A stretch of 64,000 nt of DNA from positions 1,240,001 to 1,304,000 of the forward strand of contig NC_006513.1 of the NCBI RefSeq assembly GCF_000025965.1. Reading direction: 5' to 3'. The stretch is from Aromatoleum aromaticum EbN1 (GTDB lineage: Bacteria; Pseudomonadota; Gammaproteobacteria; Burkholderiales; Rhodocyclaceae). This document shows, one piece after another, positions 8,294 through 16,787 of this stretch. The position numbers and the translations under genes were made by a program. Numbering within the stretch: the first letter of the stretch is position 1; every line of letters starts with the position of its first letter. The notes beneath the pieces were generated by a model. That model was given only the letters and a program-made list of their open reading frames with translations. It was not told the DNA's origin and did no database searches.

Positions 8294-9856
8294 TCAGTGG
8301 TAGTAGCGCGCCCCGCGCAGGTTCTCGTGCACGGCGGGGAGCGCCAGTTCGGTTTGGCTAGCGGCAGTGGGAGTGGGGAGCGGTGCGCGGTCGAGCCCGC
8401 TCTTGAGGATCGAGGCGACACTGCGGTAACGCATTGCCCCGAGGGTGACGGCGCGGGTCGCCGCGGCTTCGAGGCGTTCGTTGCCGTATTGACGACCGAG
8501 GCGCATCAGCCCGAGGCATGCCCGGTAGCCCTGCTCGGGGTGCGGCATGCGTTCGAGTTGGTGGCTGACCACCTGCTCGGTGTGAGGTCCGACCGTGGCA
8601 CCCCAGGCGATGAGTTTGCCCGGGGACCACTGGCGATGCGCCTGATGCGATGCGGGCATGTGCTCGGTGAGCGTGGTGAAGGCACCGTGCCGGTGGCTCC
8701 TCGCATGCACGGCCACGCGCCTGCCGCCGGCGAGGCATTCGATGCTGCTCGCGGTGATGCGCAGCTCCACCGCCTGGCCGGCGAGCGCATAGGGCACGCT
8801 GTAGTAATGCCCGTCGAACTCGACGTGGTAATCGATGTTGGGCTTGGCCCGCTTCCACTGGGCGAACTGGAAGGGCGTGGCCGGCAACGCGCGCAGCGCC
8901 GGGCGGTCGAGCGTCTCGAACGCTTCGTGGCGCGAGCCTGGCAGGCGCCGGAAGGCACGCGTGTTCAGCGGCTCGAGTAACGCGGCGATCGCCTCGTTCA
9001 ACTCCCCCAGCGAGAAGAAACGCTGATGCCGCAACCGCGCCAGAATCCAGCGCTGCACGATCTGTACGCCGACTTCGACCTTGGACTTGTCCTGCGGCTT
9101 GTAGGGGCGCGCGGGCAGGATCGCCACGCCGTAGTGCGCGGCGAACTCGGCGGTGGTGCGCTGCAGTTGCGGCTCGTAGCGGTCGGCTTGGCCAACGAGC
9201 GAGCGCGTATTGTCGGGCACGACGAGCTCGGGCACGCCACCGATGAAGGCCAGCGCCCGGGCGAGCGAGCCCAGCCAATCCGCCTGCGACTGCGTCGCCG
9301 TGGCACAGGCGAAGGTGTAGCTCGAGGCCCCGAGGACCGCGACGAAGATCTGCGCGCGGGAAATCTCGCCCGTGTCGGCGTCAACAATCGGCACCGTGTC
9401 GCCGGCGTAGTCGATGAAGAGCTTCTCGCCGGCGCGGTGAACCTGGCGCATCGAGCGCTTCAGGTGCCGGGCGAACTCGCGGTACAGGTCGCAAAAGCGC
9501 GAGTACTGGTAGGCCGGCCCGGCGGCCGCCTGCACGTACTCCTCCCACAGCAGCGCGAGCGTGACGCTCTTCTTCTTCAGTCCCTGATGCACCGCCGCCA
9601 GGTCCGGCGGCACATAGCCCGCCGTCGCCCCGCGTGGGCGCATCGTCCCGCCGAGCCACCCGCGCAGCTGCGCCTCGTCGGCCGCCGACAACTCGGCCCA
9701 CGCCCGTCCGCTCGCCTCGGCCGCCTTCACATACTTGGCGACCACCCCCTTCGAAATCGATAGCGCGCGGGCGATGCGCTCATGCGAGAGCGCGCAGTCG
9801 TACTTGAGCCGTAACAGCTCCCTGATCTTGTGCATGGCAATCCGCTCCGCCGGCAT
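8294..9856 (-). CDS. istA: IstA transposase (IS21 family, DDE/RNase H fold)
   Basis: A 520-residue transposase with an N-terminal helix-turn-helix ([20 protein letters not shown]), a DDE core (Asp in [10 protein letters not shown], Asp in [10 protein letters not shown], Glu in KSKVEVGVQ) and a C-terminal Mu-transposase-like domain. The start at 9856 ([18 protein letters not shown]) is favoured; the ATG seven codons later is equally plausible. All three catalytic acids are present, so the enzyme looks intact. Confidence 0.93.
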   Translation of the reverse strand: MPAERIAMHKIRELLRLKYDCALSHERIARALSISKGVVAKYVKAAEASGRAWAELSAADEAQLRGWLGGTMRPRGATAGYVPPDLAAVHQGLKKKSVTLALLWEEYVQAAAGPAYQYSRFCDLYREFARHLKRSMRQVHRAGEKLFIDYAGDTVPIVDADTGEISRAQIFVAVLGASSYTFACATATQSQADWLGSLARALAFIGGVPELVVPDNTRSLVGQADRYEPQLQRTTAEFAAHYGVAILPARPYKPQDKSKVEVGVQIVQRWILARLRHQRFFSLGELNEAIAALLEPLNTRAFRRLPGSRHEAFETLDRPALRALPATPFQFAQWKRAKPNIDYHVEFDGHYYSVPYALAGQAVELRITASSIECLAGGRRVAVHARSHRHGAFTTLTEHMPASHQAHRQWSPGKLIAWGATVGPHTEQVVSHQLERMPHPEQGYRACLGLMRLGRQYGNERLEAAATRAVTLGAMRYRSVASILKSGLDRAPLPTPTAASQTELALPAVHENLRGARYYH

Positions 9857-10061
9857 CCTCGGTCTCCGCGCAAAGCGCGCGAGGGTAGCCGGTCTGATAA
9901 ACGACGTTGCCACGCCTGCTGCATACACCCGTTCCGATCTGATCGTGACCGGCGATTCCGACAACGTGACCGGTCATTCCGACGACCGCCCAAATCGGTC
10001 ACGATCAAATCGGAATCCGCGGTCACCATCCCGGAAACACCGGTCACACCCTTCTCGGATT

Positions 10062-10089
10062 CAGCGGTCACGTTGGGTCGGAATCCGCA
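10062..10089 (-). repeat. Right terminal inverted repeat of the IS21 element
   Basis: Read inward on the minus strand it starts TGCGGATTCCGACCCAACG and continues TGACCGC, pairing with the left end at 7332. Related GGTCAC/GTGACC copies lie further inside, between about 9950 and 10060. Confidence 0.85.
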
Positions 10090-10330
10090 TTCCGAATACA
10101 ACGCCAAGCTCGAAGCCATTCTCAAGGGCAATGTCAGCGATGCGGCGATGGCCGACGTGCACCAGTTAACGTACACGCTGGAAAATGCACTGGGGAAGAT
10201 GAACGAGGAATTGACGGAGCTCGCCGAAACGCTGGAAAAGCTGCATCAGGCGTCCGAAAAGCTGGATCGGGAAAACGTCATCCAGCATGGCGACGAATAT
10301 CTTTCAGTTTCCCGGCAGCTCGTAAAGTAG

Positions 10331-10718
10331 CTGACTGCGGGACTCCTCCGCCCCGGCACCACGGTGACAGCCACCGCGGAATTTGCCGACTGACGAGAAA
10401 CAGTTCGTGCTGTCGAACGTCACCGGCCACACCCGCAGGAAGAGTTTCCTGAAGCTGTTGATCGCCGGCGGCAGCTTGCGCCGGTCCTCATCCATCGTCC
10501 GCTCGATGGAATTTCGCGACTGCTCCGCCGCGTGCCAGCCCGCAATACGCTGGCCGGGACTTTTCCCTCACCCTCCACAATCCACCTGACGGGCCCGGTC
10601 GCCACGCTCCGAGCCGCAAGGCGACGCCTCAGATCATTCATCCATCATTTCAGGGAAGACCGATCCTTGACGTGCCTGACGGTGCCCGGATACTGGATGT
10701 TTATTTCGAGGAAAAGGA
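10331..10718 (+). other. Intergenic region, no gene recognised
   Basis: This 388-bp stretch lies between the split DUF6746-type gene and the next exported protein. Short ORFs on both strands have no recognisable signature. A TTGACG hexamer near 10668 and a purine-rich AGGAAAAGGA just before 10719 may be the promoter and ribosome-binding site of the downstream gene. Confidence 0.4.
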
Positions 10719-11213
10719 ATGAACAGTCTTCGATGGGCGCTCTGTGCGGCGCTCGCCTGCGTGGCACACGCGGCAGAAGCGGCAGATCCAGCCGAGTGTC
10801 AGCATATCGAGGAAGACGCCGCGCGGCTGGCCTGCTACGACGAGGCGTTCAGAAGTGCGCAGACGGAGGTCGCCTCCGGGCAATATACGACGCTCGATTT
10901 TCGCGAGCTGTGGGTCAACCTCAGTGGCCACAGGGGGAAGAAAGTCGAGGTCGAAGGCGAGATTTCCACTTTGGCCGAGCCCGGCCTCGTATCCTTGGGA
11001 AAACGGTTGCCGAGCGCGAACACGATTCAGGTCAAAACCGACCAGCTCGACCGGGAGCTACGCCTGCGAATCCTCGAAGCCTGCCACCGCTCTTGCGCGG
11101 TGATCGTGAAAGGCGTCGTCTCGACGCGCGGCCAGAACCACATCCTCGCCGATGACATCGTGTTCAAGAAAGCGCTGACCCCGCTGGAGCGCCGCGAGCA
11201 AGGCCGGAGGTAG
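10719..11213 (+). CDS. Exported protein of unknown function
   Basis: A 164-residue protein with a clear signal peptide (MNSLRWALCAALACVAHA, cleaved near AEA). The mature part starts with C-x14-CYDEAF, reminiscent of the motif in some small periplasmic type VI-associated (VasI-like) proteins, but the rest does not match. It then has a beta-rich segment (GKKVEVEGEISTLAEPG, CAVIVKGVV) and a second Cys pair (ACHRSC). A good ribosome-binding site (AGGAAAAGGA) precedes the ATG. Function unknown. Confidence 0.7.
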   Translation: MNSLRWALCAALACVAHAAEAADPAECQHIEEDAARLACYDEAFRSAQTEVASGQYTTLDFRELWVNLSGHRGKKVEVEGEISTLAEPGLVSLGKRLPSANTIQVKTDQLDRELRLRILEACHRSCAVIVKGVVSTRGQNHILADDIVFKKALTPLERREQGRR

Positions 11214-11264
11214 TGGCGACGGAATTCGCACCGTGCTCTTCACCTCGAGGTGTACCTGCCCCCC

Positions 11265-11530
11265 CTAGGTGATCAGCGCCTTGGAGTGGTTTTTTCCTGG
11301 ATATGGAGCGGCGGAGCGTTGAGGACGAGGTCGGACTAGTCCTGCCGGTCCTTGCCGCGCCACACGAGCTGCGGGTCGAGATTGCGTTTGCGGCGCGTAG
11401 GCGACGCAAACGGGCGAGCGCTCGTCCTTCTACATCACCCACTGGTATTCGGCGGTGGGATGTTCTTTCGCGCTGCGTCGTCGTGAGTGAGGGTTGCGAC
11501 GGTGAGGGCGGCGGCGGGTTTCTTGGCCAT
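11265..11530 (-). pseudogene. Decayed N-terminus of a site-specific DNA methyltransferase
   Basis: From the ATG at 11530 the minus strand reads MAKKPAAALTVATLTHDDAA then RKNIP, resumes after a frame change as TAEYQWVM, hits a stop, then shows NLDPQLVWRGKDRQDWSDLV with APPLHIQEK in a further frame, and SKALIT after an A6 run. In order these pieces match what I know of the N-terminus of type III-like DNA methylases that travel with helicase-type restriction enzymes. At least three frameshifts and a stop destroy the gene, and the catalytic part is missing. Confidence 0.6.
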
Positions 11531-11656
11531 GGTCTTATTCGGTGGGGTTGCCGTCGCGCCGGGTGATCTGTTCGGCTCGATTGTCGTGTCGCCGATACGA
11601 GAATGCCACAATGGATTCATCGGTGCGGAGGCAATGGGTTCCGGTGGTGTCGTTTG

Positions 11657-12010
11657 TCATTCGCACTCACCTCTTGATGGGATGCCTGGAGCCTCGCAAG
11701 CATTTGCAACATGGCGGTCGACAGGACGTTTCAGCCCGGACTGCAGGCCATCGATGTGCTCGAACAAGTCGTCATTCACCTTTTGCCAGAGTGGATCGAG
11801 GATAAACTCCATGCCTTCCCGCCGGGCGAGCTGGGCGGCCGGGACGAAGTCACTGTCCCCCGCAACGAGAACGATGGTGTCTGCCTGTTTTTTCAGCGTC
11901 AGGCTGGCGATATCCAAGCCGATTCGCATGTCGACGCCCTTCTGGCGCAGACCCAGACTGTCTCCCCGCGGGCCGAGCGGTATTGCAAGCCAGAAAAGGA
12001 AAAGCCCCAG
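11657..12010 (-). pseudogene. NYN-domain (PIN-like) protein, C-terminal remnant
   Basis: The minus strand encodes LGLRQKGVDMRIGLDIASLT followed by IVLVAGDSDFVPAAQLARRE, the hallmark acidic motifs of NYN/LabA-type PIN-like nucleases (Asp in GVDMRIGLD and VAGDSDF). No start codon or N-terminal first Asp motif is found in frame upstream; the frame is open only as far as FLFWLAIPLGP and other frames show no clear continuation. It lies between two restriction-modification remnants, so it was probably part of the same lost defence locus. Confidence 0.6.
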
Positions 12011-12127
12011 GGGTTCGGCACACTCTCGGGATAGTTGAGAGGGCGTACTGCCAAGGGGCGGATGTGCGGTGGACCATACCTGCGCACCACCACCAGGTCA
12101 ATCATGAAATCCAAGCAAGAATAATAG

Positions 12128-12584
12128 TCACGATCTATGAGGTGGCGTACTGCCCGGTCGGCACCAGCCTCCACCGACTGTCCGGCCATCTTCCCGACGG
12201 CGGCAATAGGGTTTCCATGTATCCCGATCATCATTTACCTCGCTTGCTGCCAGCAACATCCGCTCGAACTCTGCCTCCACCTTCCTGGCGAAGTCGTCCT
12301 GCATCTGCCACACGTCCGTGAACTCGGCAAAAGCCCAGCGCCCATATGTGTAGAGGTTATTCACTCCGGGCACCCAGCAGGTATCCATCGTCGATTTTTT
12401 CCTTGGCGTTCTCGCGACGGTAGCCCTTGATCTCGATGACGAGGTGCAGCGGATCGCTCATTTGGTCGCCCTCGCCGTTGCCACCGTCGATGAGAAGGCT
12501 GTCCTTGCTCGTCCAACTCCCAGTGTCTCGCCGGATAGGCAAAGGCGAGTCCAGTAGGGGATGCTCGAAGAATGGATTGCTCAT
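12128..12584 (-). pseudogene. Restriction endonuclease/helicase remnant: N- and C-termini joined
   Basis: The ATG at 12584 starts MSNPFFEHPLLDSP; a second frame supplies AYPARHWELDEQGQPS; the first frame returns with DPLHLVIEIKGYRRENAKEK; a third gives KSTMDTCWVPGVNNLYTYGR then WAFAEFTDVWQMQDDF. These correspond to the extreme N-terminus and extreme C-terminus of large type III-like helicase/restriction subunits (BPTD_3080-like). The entire central part is absent. The last frameshift lies in the T6 run at 12395-12400. Clearly non-functional. Confidence 0.65.
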
Positions 12585-12951
12585 GCGCCGTTGTGGTTTT
12601 CCGGTTGTCGGGCGACGAGATATGCGCGAAGTCGCTTTTCAGGCCACGCGACGGGGCCAAGGAGTGACCGCTACTCGTTTCAGCTACTTCTTCTACCGGG
12701 ATTATGCCAATTTTCTTGCGATGAACCGAATCGACTCTCCCCTTCGGACTTGCTGCAGGAGGACGCAATCGAGATCACGACGAAAAAACAGCCGTCCAAA
12801 GGCGGCCGAAGGAGCGATGGGGACCGATCCGTCGTTGGACAACGCCCGCATCAAGGTCTCGGTCGCGTCATGTCGGCTCGGGCCGACTACAGTCTTTGAT
12901 TCGGACGTGCCAGTTGTCCACCCGATCGGGGATCGCGGCAGGGTGTGGACG
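12585..12951 (+). other. Intergenic region, no gene recognised
   Basis: This 367-bp region lies between the restriction-enzyme remnant and the end of cobC. No ORF here shows codon structure or motifs resembling its neighbours. It may be decayed material of the same lost locus. Confidence 0.4.
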
Positions 12952-13983
12952 TTACGCCGTCCCCCCGGAATCCTTGCGTGTTGCCGGGCTGCTCAGCGCT
13001 CGAATCGCCGCTTCAAGGCGTTGCCAGTCGTTCTCCGTCCCCGGCAGGCCGAAGCGCAGGCCTTGGCAATCGGGAGTCGCGAAATGGCGGACCAGGATGC
13101 CTTGGCGCGCCAGCGCAGCGGCGATCGATTCGGCCGCCGGAGTGGGCAGCCAGACGAACAGCGGATGCACGCGCCGCGTGTCCTCCGGGTCGAGCGGCGC
13201 GAGCAGCCGGGCGAGGCGTGCGCTCGCTTCGGCCAGCGTGGGCCGCATGACGTCCTGCCAGGCCGTATCGGCCAGCGCTCGGCGCGCCACCGTGCGTGCC
13301 GGCCCGCACAGCGGCCACGGGCCGGCCGCCTCGCGCAGCGCGGCGAGGAGGTCCGGCCGGGCGGCGACGAAGCCGACGCGGGCACCGGCAAGGCCGAAGA
13401 ACTTCCCGAGCGAACGGAGGACGACCAGGTTCGGCAGGCGAGCGCCGGCCAGCGTGATCACTGAAGCGTCGGGCGTCGCGTCGATGAAAGCTTCGTCGAC
13501 CACCAGGTGGCCTCCTCGCGCCTGCAGGCGTTCGGCGACGTCGATCAGGACCGCCGGCGCAATACAGCCGGCATCGGGATTGTTCGGCTGGCAGATCACG
13601 AGTGTGTCGACCGTGTCCGCGACGGCGGGCAGCGCCGCGGCCGCAAAGCGGATCACGTCGTGGCCGGCGCGCTGCCAGTGATGCGGATGTTCGGCGTAGG
13701 TCGGCGCCAGCACGCCGACGCGACCGCGCGGCAGCAGGAAAGGCAGCCCCTGGATCGCTGGCTGCGAGCCGGCCAGCGCCACCAGCCGCGCAGTGCCGTA
13801 GTACGCCGCGGCGGCGTCGAGCAGGCCATCGTCGTCTTCGGGCAGACGCAGCCAGTCTTCCGCCGCAATGGTCGGCACCGGATAAGCGTGCGGACTGATA
13901 CCGGTCGACAGGTCCAGCCAGTCGGCTTCCGGGATTGCGTAACGCCTTGCCGCCACGCGACGGCGTCCGCCGTGTTCAAGCAT
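12952..13983 (-). CDS. cobC: Threonine-phosphate decarboxylase (cobalamin lower-ligand arm)
   Basis: A 343-residue PLP enzyme of the class II aminotransferase fold that makes (R)-1-aminopropan-2-ol phosphate from L-threonine phosphate for the cobalamin side chain (CobC in Pseudomonas naming, CobD in Salmonella). It starts [20 protein letters not shown] and has the [13 protein letters not shown] substrate loop, [17 protein letters not shown] and the PLP-binding lysine in [16 protein letters not shown]. It overlaps the upstream cobD gene by 8 nt, so the two late cobalamin steps are co-translated. Confidence 0.92.
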   Translation of the reverse strand: MLEHGGRRRVAARRYAIPEADWLDLSTGISPHAYPVPTIAAEDWLRLPEDDDGLLDAAAAYYGTARLVALAGSQPAIQGLPFLLPRGRVGVLAPTYAEHPHHWQRAGHDVIRFAAAALPAVADTVDTLVICQPNNPDAGCIAPAVLIDVAERLQARGGHLVVDEAFIDATPDASVITLAGARLPNLVVLRSLGKFFGLAGARVGFVAARPDLLAALREAAGPWPLCGPARTVARRALADTAWQDVMRPTLAEASARLARLLAPLDPEDTRRVHPLFVWLPTPAAESIAAALARQGILVRHFATPDCQGLRFGLPGTENDWQRLEAAIRALSSPATRKDSGGTA

Positions 13984-15010
13984 GGAACGCTCCCCACACC
14001 AGCGCCGGCAGGAAACCGGCGATCAGCCACACGCCGATGCCGCGCCGAACCAGCGCCAGCGCACGTCGGATATCGGCCGCCGTCGGCGCCGCGCCGGCGC
14101 CCAGCATCGGGCGTGTCTCGGGCTGCCCGTGATACACCGCTGCGCCACCCAGGCTCACGCCGAGGCTGCCGGCGCCCGCGGCCATCACCGGGCCGGCGTT
14201 CGGGCTGTCCCACAGCGGCGCCTGGACGCGCCAGCACGCCAGCGCCTGGCCCCCGCGACCGAGCACCGCGTAAGTAAGCGCGCAAAAGCGGGCGGGCAGG
14301 TAACCGAGCAGGTCGTCGAGACGCGCTGCCGCCCGGCCGAAGTGAAGGTAGCGTTCGTTGCGGTAGCCCCACATCGCGTCGAGCGTATTGGCGAGGCGGA
14401 AGAGCAAGGCGCCCGGGCCGCCGAGCAAGGCGAACCAGAACAGCGCGCCGAACACCGCGTCGCTGCCGTTTTCCAGCGTCGATTCGACGGCGGCGCGCGC
14501 AACGGCCGTCTCGTCGAGCGCCGTGGTGTCGCGCGAGACGATGCGGCCGACAGCCTCGCGTGCAGCAGGCAGGTCGTCGGCGTCGAGCGCGTCGGCGATG
14601 GGCATCACGTGTTCGCGCAGGCTCTGGGCGCCGAGCGCGAAGTAGAGCAGGACGACATCGAGCGACACTGCCAGCCACGCCGGCGCGATATGGCGCAGCC
14701 ACAGCGCGCCCCCGGCGCAAGGCAGGACAGCGAGCATCCAGGCGGCGATGCCGGCTTTTTTTTGCCGGTTGTGGCGCGTCGGGAAGCGGCGCAGCGCGGC
14801 TTCGATCCGTTGCGCCAGCCGGCCGAAACCGACCAGCGGATGAAAGCGGCGCGGTTCGCCGAACACGCGGTCGAGGCCGACGGCGACGAGGGCGCAAAGC
14901 GGCAGCTGCAGCCACTGCCACAATTCGACCGCAACGGTCAGGAGCTCGGCATCACCGGCCCCCGCGCCGACCAGCTCGACGATCCCCTGCGTAGACATTA
15001 CTGACATCAT
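13976..15010 (-). CDS. cobD: Adenosylcobinamide-phosphate synthase (CbiB/CobD), with a foreign-looking N-terminus
   Basis: A 344-residue inner-membrane enzyme that attaches the aminopropanol arm to adenosylcobyric acid. The family core starts at about residue 28 ([20 protein letters not shown]) and includes [56 protein letters not shown] and [15 protein letters not shown]. The first 25 residues instead read [20 protein letters not shown] then AELLT, which looks like the SAM-binding start of a tetrapyrrole methyltransferase (CobA type: VYLVGAGPGDPELLT). The true start may be internal (an in-frame TTG near residue 29). Confidence 0.9.
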   Translation of the reverse strand: MMSVMSTQGIVELVGAGAGDAELLTVAVELWQWLQLPLCALVAVGLDRVFGEPRRFHPLVGFGRLAQRIEAALRRFPTRHNRQKKAGIAAWMLAVLPCAGGALWLRHIAPAWLAVSLDVVLLYFALGAQSLREHVMPIADALDADDLPAAREAVGRIVSRDTTALDETAVARAAVESTLENGSDAVFGALFWFALLGGPGALLFRLANTLDAMWGYRNERYLHFGRAAARLDDLLGYLPARFCALTYAVLGRGGQALACWRVQAPLWDSPNAGPVMAAGAGSLGVSLGGAAVYHGQPETRPMLGAGAAPTAADIRRALALVRRGIGVWLIAGFLPALVWGAFHA

Positions 15011-15014
15011 GGGT

Positions 15015-15167
15015 TCAGCTCATGGCAGCTGGCTCGGCCAGCAGCTCTTCGATAGAGGTGGGCAGGCCGAAGCCGGCGGCAATGGCCGCCGCGAGAGCTC
15101 CGGAGACCGGCGCCGATCCTACATCCATTTGCACCCATTCCAACAGAGGCGTAATCACGACAATCAC
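15015..15167 (-). CDS. Short ORF upstream of cobD, possible gene remnant
   Basis: A 50-codon frame (GTG at 15167, or ATG at 15128) ends in [20 protein letters not shown] then LLAEPAAMS, stopping 4 nt before the cobD start. The composition is protein-like, and the AAxAAGFGLP...EELLAE pattern is compatible with the end of a cobalamin-pathway protein such as the CobE/CbiG C-terminal type, but the match is too short to assert. It is probably what is left of an upstream gene of the operon. Confidence 0.3.
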   Translation of the reverse strand: MIVVITPLLEWVQMDVGSAPVSGALAAAIAAGFGLPTSIEELLAEPAAMS

Positions 15168-15435
15168 AGAGTAACAGCCGCTTGCGAGACTCTGTTTTTA
15201 CATGCTGCCCCCGGTTGCGCTCCCCGCCCCACCGCTTTCCCACGCCCGCTGCGCGACTCCCGCGAGGAACGTTTCTTGCTCCCGCTCCTTCGTGAGCCCG
15301 CACCGGTCCCTCGACAGCCGGCCGGGCGAAGCCGATGCTGTCGCCGTGATCTTTGGCGACGGTATCGACGGTGCCAACTTCACGCAGCCGGGATCGTTGT
15401 TCCTGTTGTCCCAGCGGCCGGCAAGGAGGATTGGA

Positions 15436-16611
15436 ATGAGAAATCATGTGAGTCGCGTCACATCGGCAATCCGCGGGTTCAGCCTCGGGGTGCTGGCGAT
15501 GTACCTGTTCGATCCCGATGTCGGCAGGCGCCGGCGTGCCCTGGTCGTCGATCAGTTCGCGAGCACGCGCAACCGGCTGACCCACTTCGCCGACAGCGCG
15601 TACCGCGACGCGGTCAACCGCAGTTACGGCGTCGCGGCGCGGCTGCGGCCGGGTACGGAACGGCGGCAGCCGATGACGACGCATCAGGTCGAGGAGCGCG
15701 TGCGGGCGCGCATCGGCAGGGTCGTGCGCAATTCGCACGCCCTCAGGGTGCAGGCGCGTGACGACGGCACGGTGGTGCTGTCCGGCCCGGTGCTCGCAAG
15801 CGAGGTGAACCGCCTGATGAGCGCGGTGTGGTCGGTGGGCGGCGTCGCGGGCATCGAGGACCGGTTGCAGGTACACGAGCAGGCGGGGAACGTTTCCGCG
15901 CTGCAGGGGACGCTTGCGCACGAAGGGCATCGCGGCGCGGGGATGAACGAGAAGTGGCCGCCGTCGCTCCGGCTGGCCGCAGGCGTCGTCGGTGGCGCGC
16001 TCGCGCTGGCCGGGCTGTCGCGCAATCGTCCGCTCGGCATGGTGCAGACGCTGCTCGGCGGTGCGCTCGTCACGCGCGCGCTGGCGAACCGCAAGCTCGG
16101 TGAAGTCACCCGCCAGTCCGGGCGCCACGGCGTGCACATCGACAAGGAAATGTTCATCGCCGCCCCGCCCGAACGCGTCTTCGACTTCTGGCAGCACCAG
16201 GAGAATTTCCCGCAGTTCATGCGCAACGTCGAGGAAGTGCGGCCGACCGGCGAGGACTGCTGGCACTGGAAAGTCGCCGGCCCGTTCGGCCCGGTCGAAT
16301 GGGACGCGCGGATCACCGAGCGCGAACTGAACCGCCGCCTCGCGTGGCACACCGTCCAAGGCGCCCCGGTCGAGAGCGAAGGGCACGTCGACTTCGAACC
16401 CGCCGGCGAAGGCACGCGGCTACGGGTGTCGATGGACTACGCCCCCGCTGCCGGAGCGATCGGCCATGCGGCAGCGCGGCTGCTCGGGCGCGATGCGAAA
16501 ACCGAGATGGACGAGGACCTGATGCGCGTGAAGTCCTTCCTCGAAACAGGTGTCCCCGCACGCGACTCGGCCGCCCGACGCACGGCCGAACACCCGCAGC
16601 GGTTCCACTGA
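15436..16611 (+). CDS. BON-domain plus SRPBCC (polyketide cyclase-like) protein
   Basis: A 391-residue protein. The N-terminus has a single hydrophobic segment (FSLGVLAMYLFDPDVG RRRR type) seen in small envelope stress proteins. A BON domain follows at about 80-155 (VEERVRARIGRVVRNSHALR ... VLSGPVLASEVNRLM). After a glycine/alanine hydrophobic stretch (RLAAGVVGGALALAGL), an SRPBCC/START-like domain occupies about 235-370 (IDKEMFIAAPPERVFDFWQH, NFPQFMRNVEEV). A strong AAGGAGG precedes the ATG. Such proteins are usually annotated as cyclase/dehydrase; the ligand is unknown. Confidence 0.8.
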   Translation: MRNHVSRVTSAIRGFSLGVLAMYLFDPDVGRRRRALVVDQFASTRNRLTHFADSAYRDAVNRSYGVAARLRPGTERRQPMTTHQVEERVRARIGRVVRNSHALRVQARDDGTVVLSGPVLASEVNRLMSAVWSVGGVAGIEDRLQVHEQAGNVSALQGTLAHEGHRGAGMNEKWPPSLRLAAGVVGGALALAGLSRNRPLGMVQTLLGGALVTRALANRKLGEVTRQSGRHGVHIDKEMFIAAPPERVFDFWQHQENFPQFMRNVEEVRPTGEDCWHWKVAGPFGPVEWDARITERELNRRLAWHTVQGAPVESEGHVDFEPAGEGTRLRVSMDYAPAAGAIGHAAARLLGRDAKTEMDEDLMRVKSFLETGVPARDSAARRTAEHPQRFH

Positions 16612-16692
16612 GCCGGAGTCCCGGGCCGAACGTCACCGGCTTTCGGCGTACGGAATCGGGATAGGGACGGCCAAGTACCTGACCGTTCCCCT

Positions 16693-16728
16693 CCGCCCAG
16701 TACCGGCATGCGGGTCGGCACTGGGCGG
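16693..16728. terminator. Hairpin between convergent genes
   Basis: CCGCCCAGT (16693-16701) pairs with ACTGGGCGG (16720-16728), and the loop has a further CCG/CGG pairing. It lies between the rightward BON/SRPBCC gene and the leftward porin gene, so it may terminate both; the T-run on the plus strand is short (TTT). Confidence 0.55.
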
Positions 16729-16787
16729 TTTGAGTAGTCGAGGTTATGAGAACCGAGTCGCACCAAAAAAACGGGCGCCGAGCTGCG

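Larger units (their letters stand above)
7332..10089 (-). mobile_element. IS21-family insertion sequence (istA-istB), complete
   Basis: The element is 2,758 bp. Its ends are imperfect inverted repeats starting TGCG(C/G)ATTCCGAC and running about 28 bp; left end at 7332, right end at 10089. It is flanked by a direct repeat TTCCG (7327-7331 and 10090-10094). Inside are istA and istB in the order typical of IS21, and several subterminal copies of a CCGACGAACGTGACCG-like unit at each end. Both genes are open, so it may still be mobile. Confidence 0.93.
7187..10330 (+). pseudogene. DUF6746-type periplasmic protein gene interrupted by an IS21-family element
   Basis: The 5' part (7187-7331) encodes a signal peptide (MKKSAVIAASIALLAFVPTA) and mature start up to KNFS. 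The 3' part (10094-10330) encodes EYNAKLEAILKGN... to the stop. Removing the element and one copy of the TTCCG duplication rejoins them in frame as KNFSEYNAKLEA, giving a 126-residue secreted, helical protein with a long coiled-coil-like C-terminus (TYTLENALGKMNEELTEL). It resembles small DUF6746 proteins of unknown role. As it stands only the first 48 residues could be made before reading into the element, so the gene is almost certainly inactive. Confidence 0.85.

Noticed and set aside
11899-12234. Leftward 111-codon ORF as an N-terminus for the NYN protein
   Set aside because: It is in a different frame and its sequence lacks the first acidic motif of NYN domains; kept only as decayed surroundings.
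15168-15435. Possible cobalamin riboswitch upstream of the cob genes
   Set aside because: On the minus strand there is a GGGACCGGTGCGG-like stretch, but the B12-box (GCCACTG) and the GCAACTGT-type core are absent, so the match is superficial.
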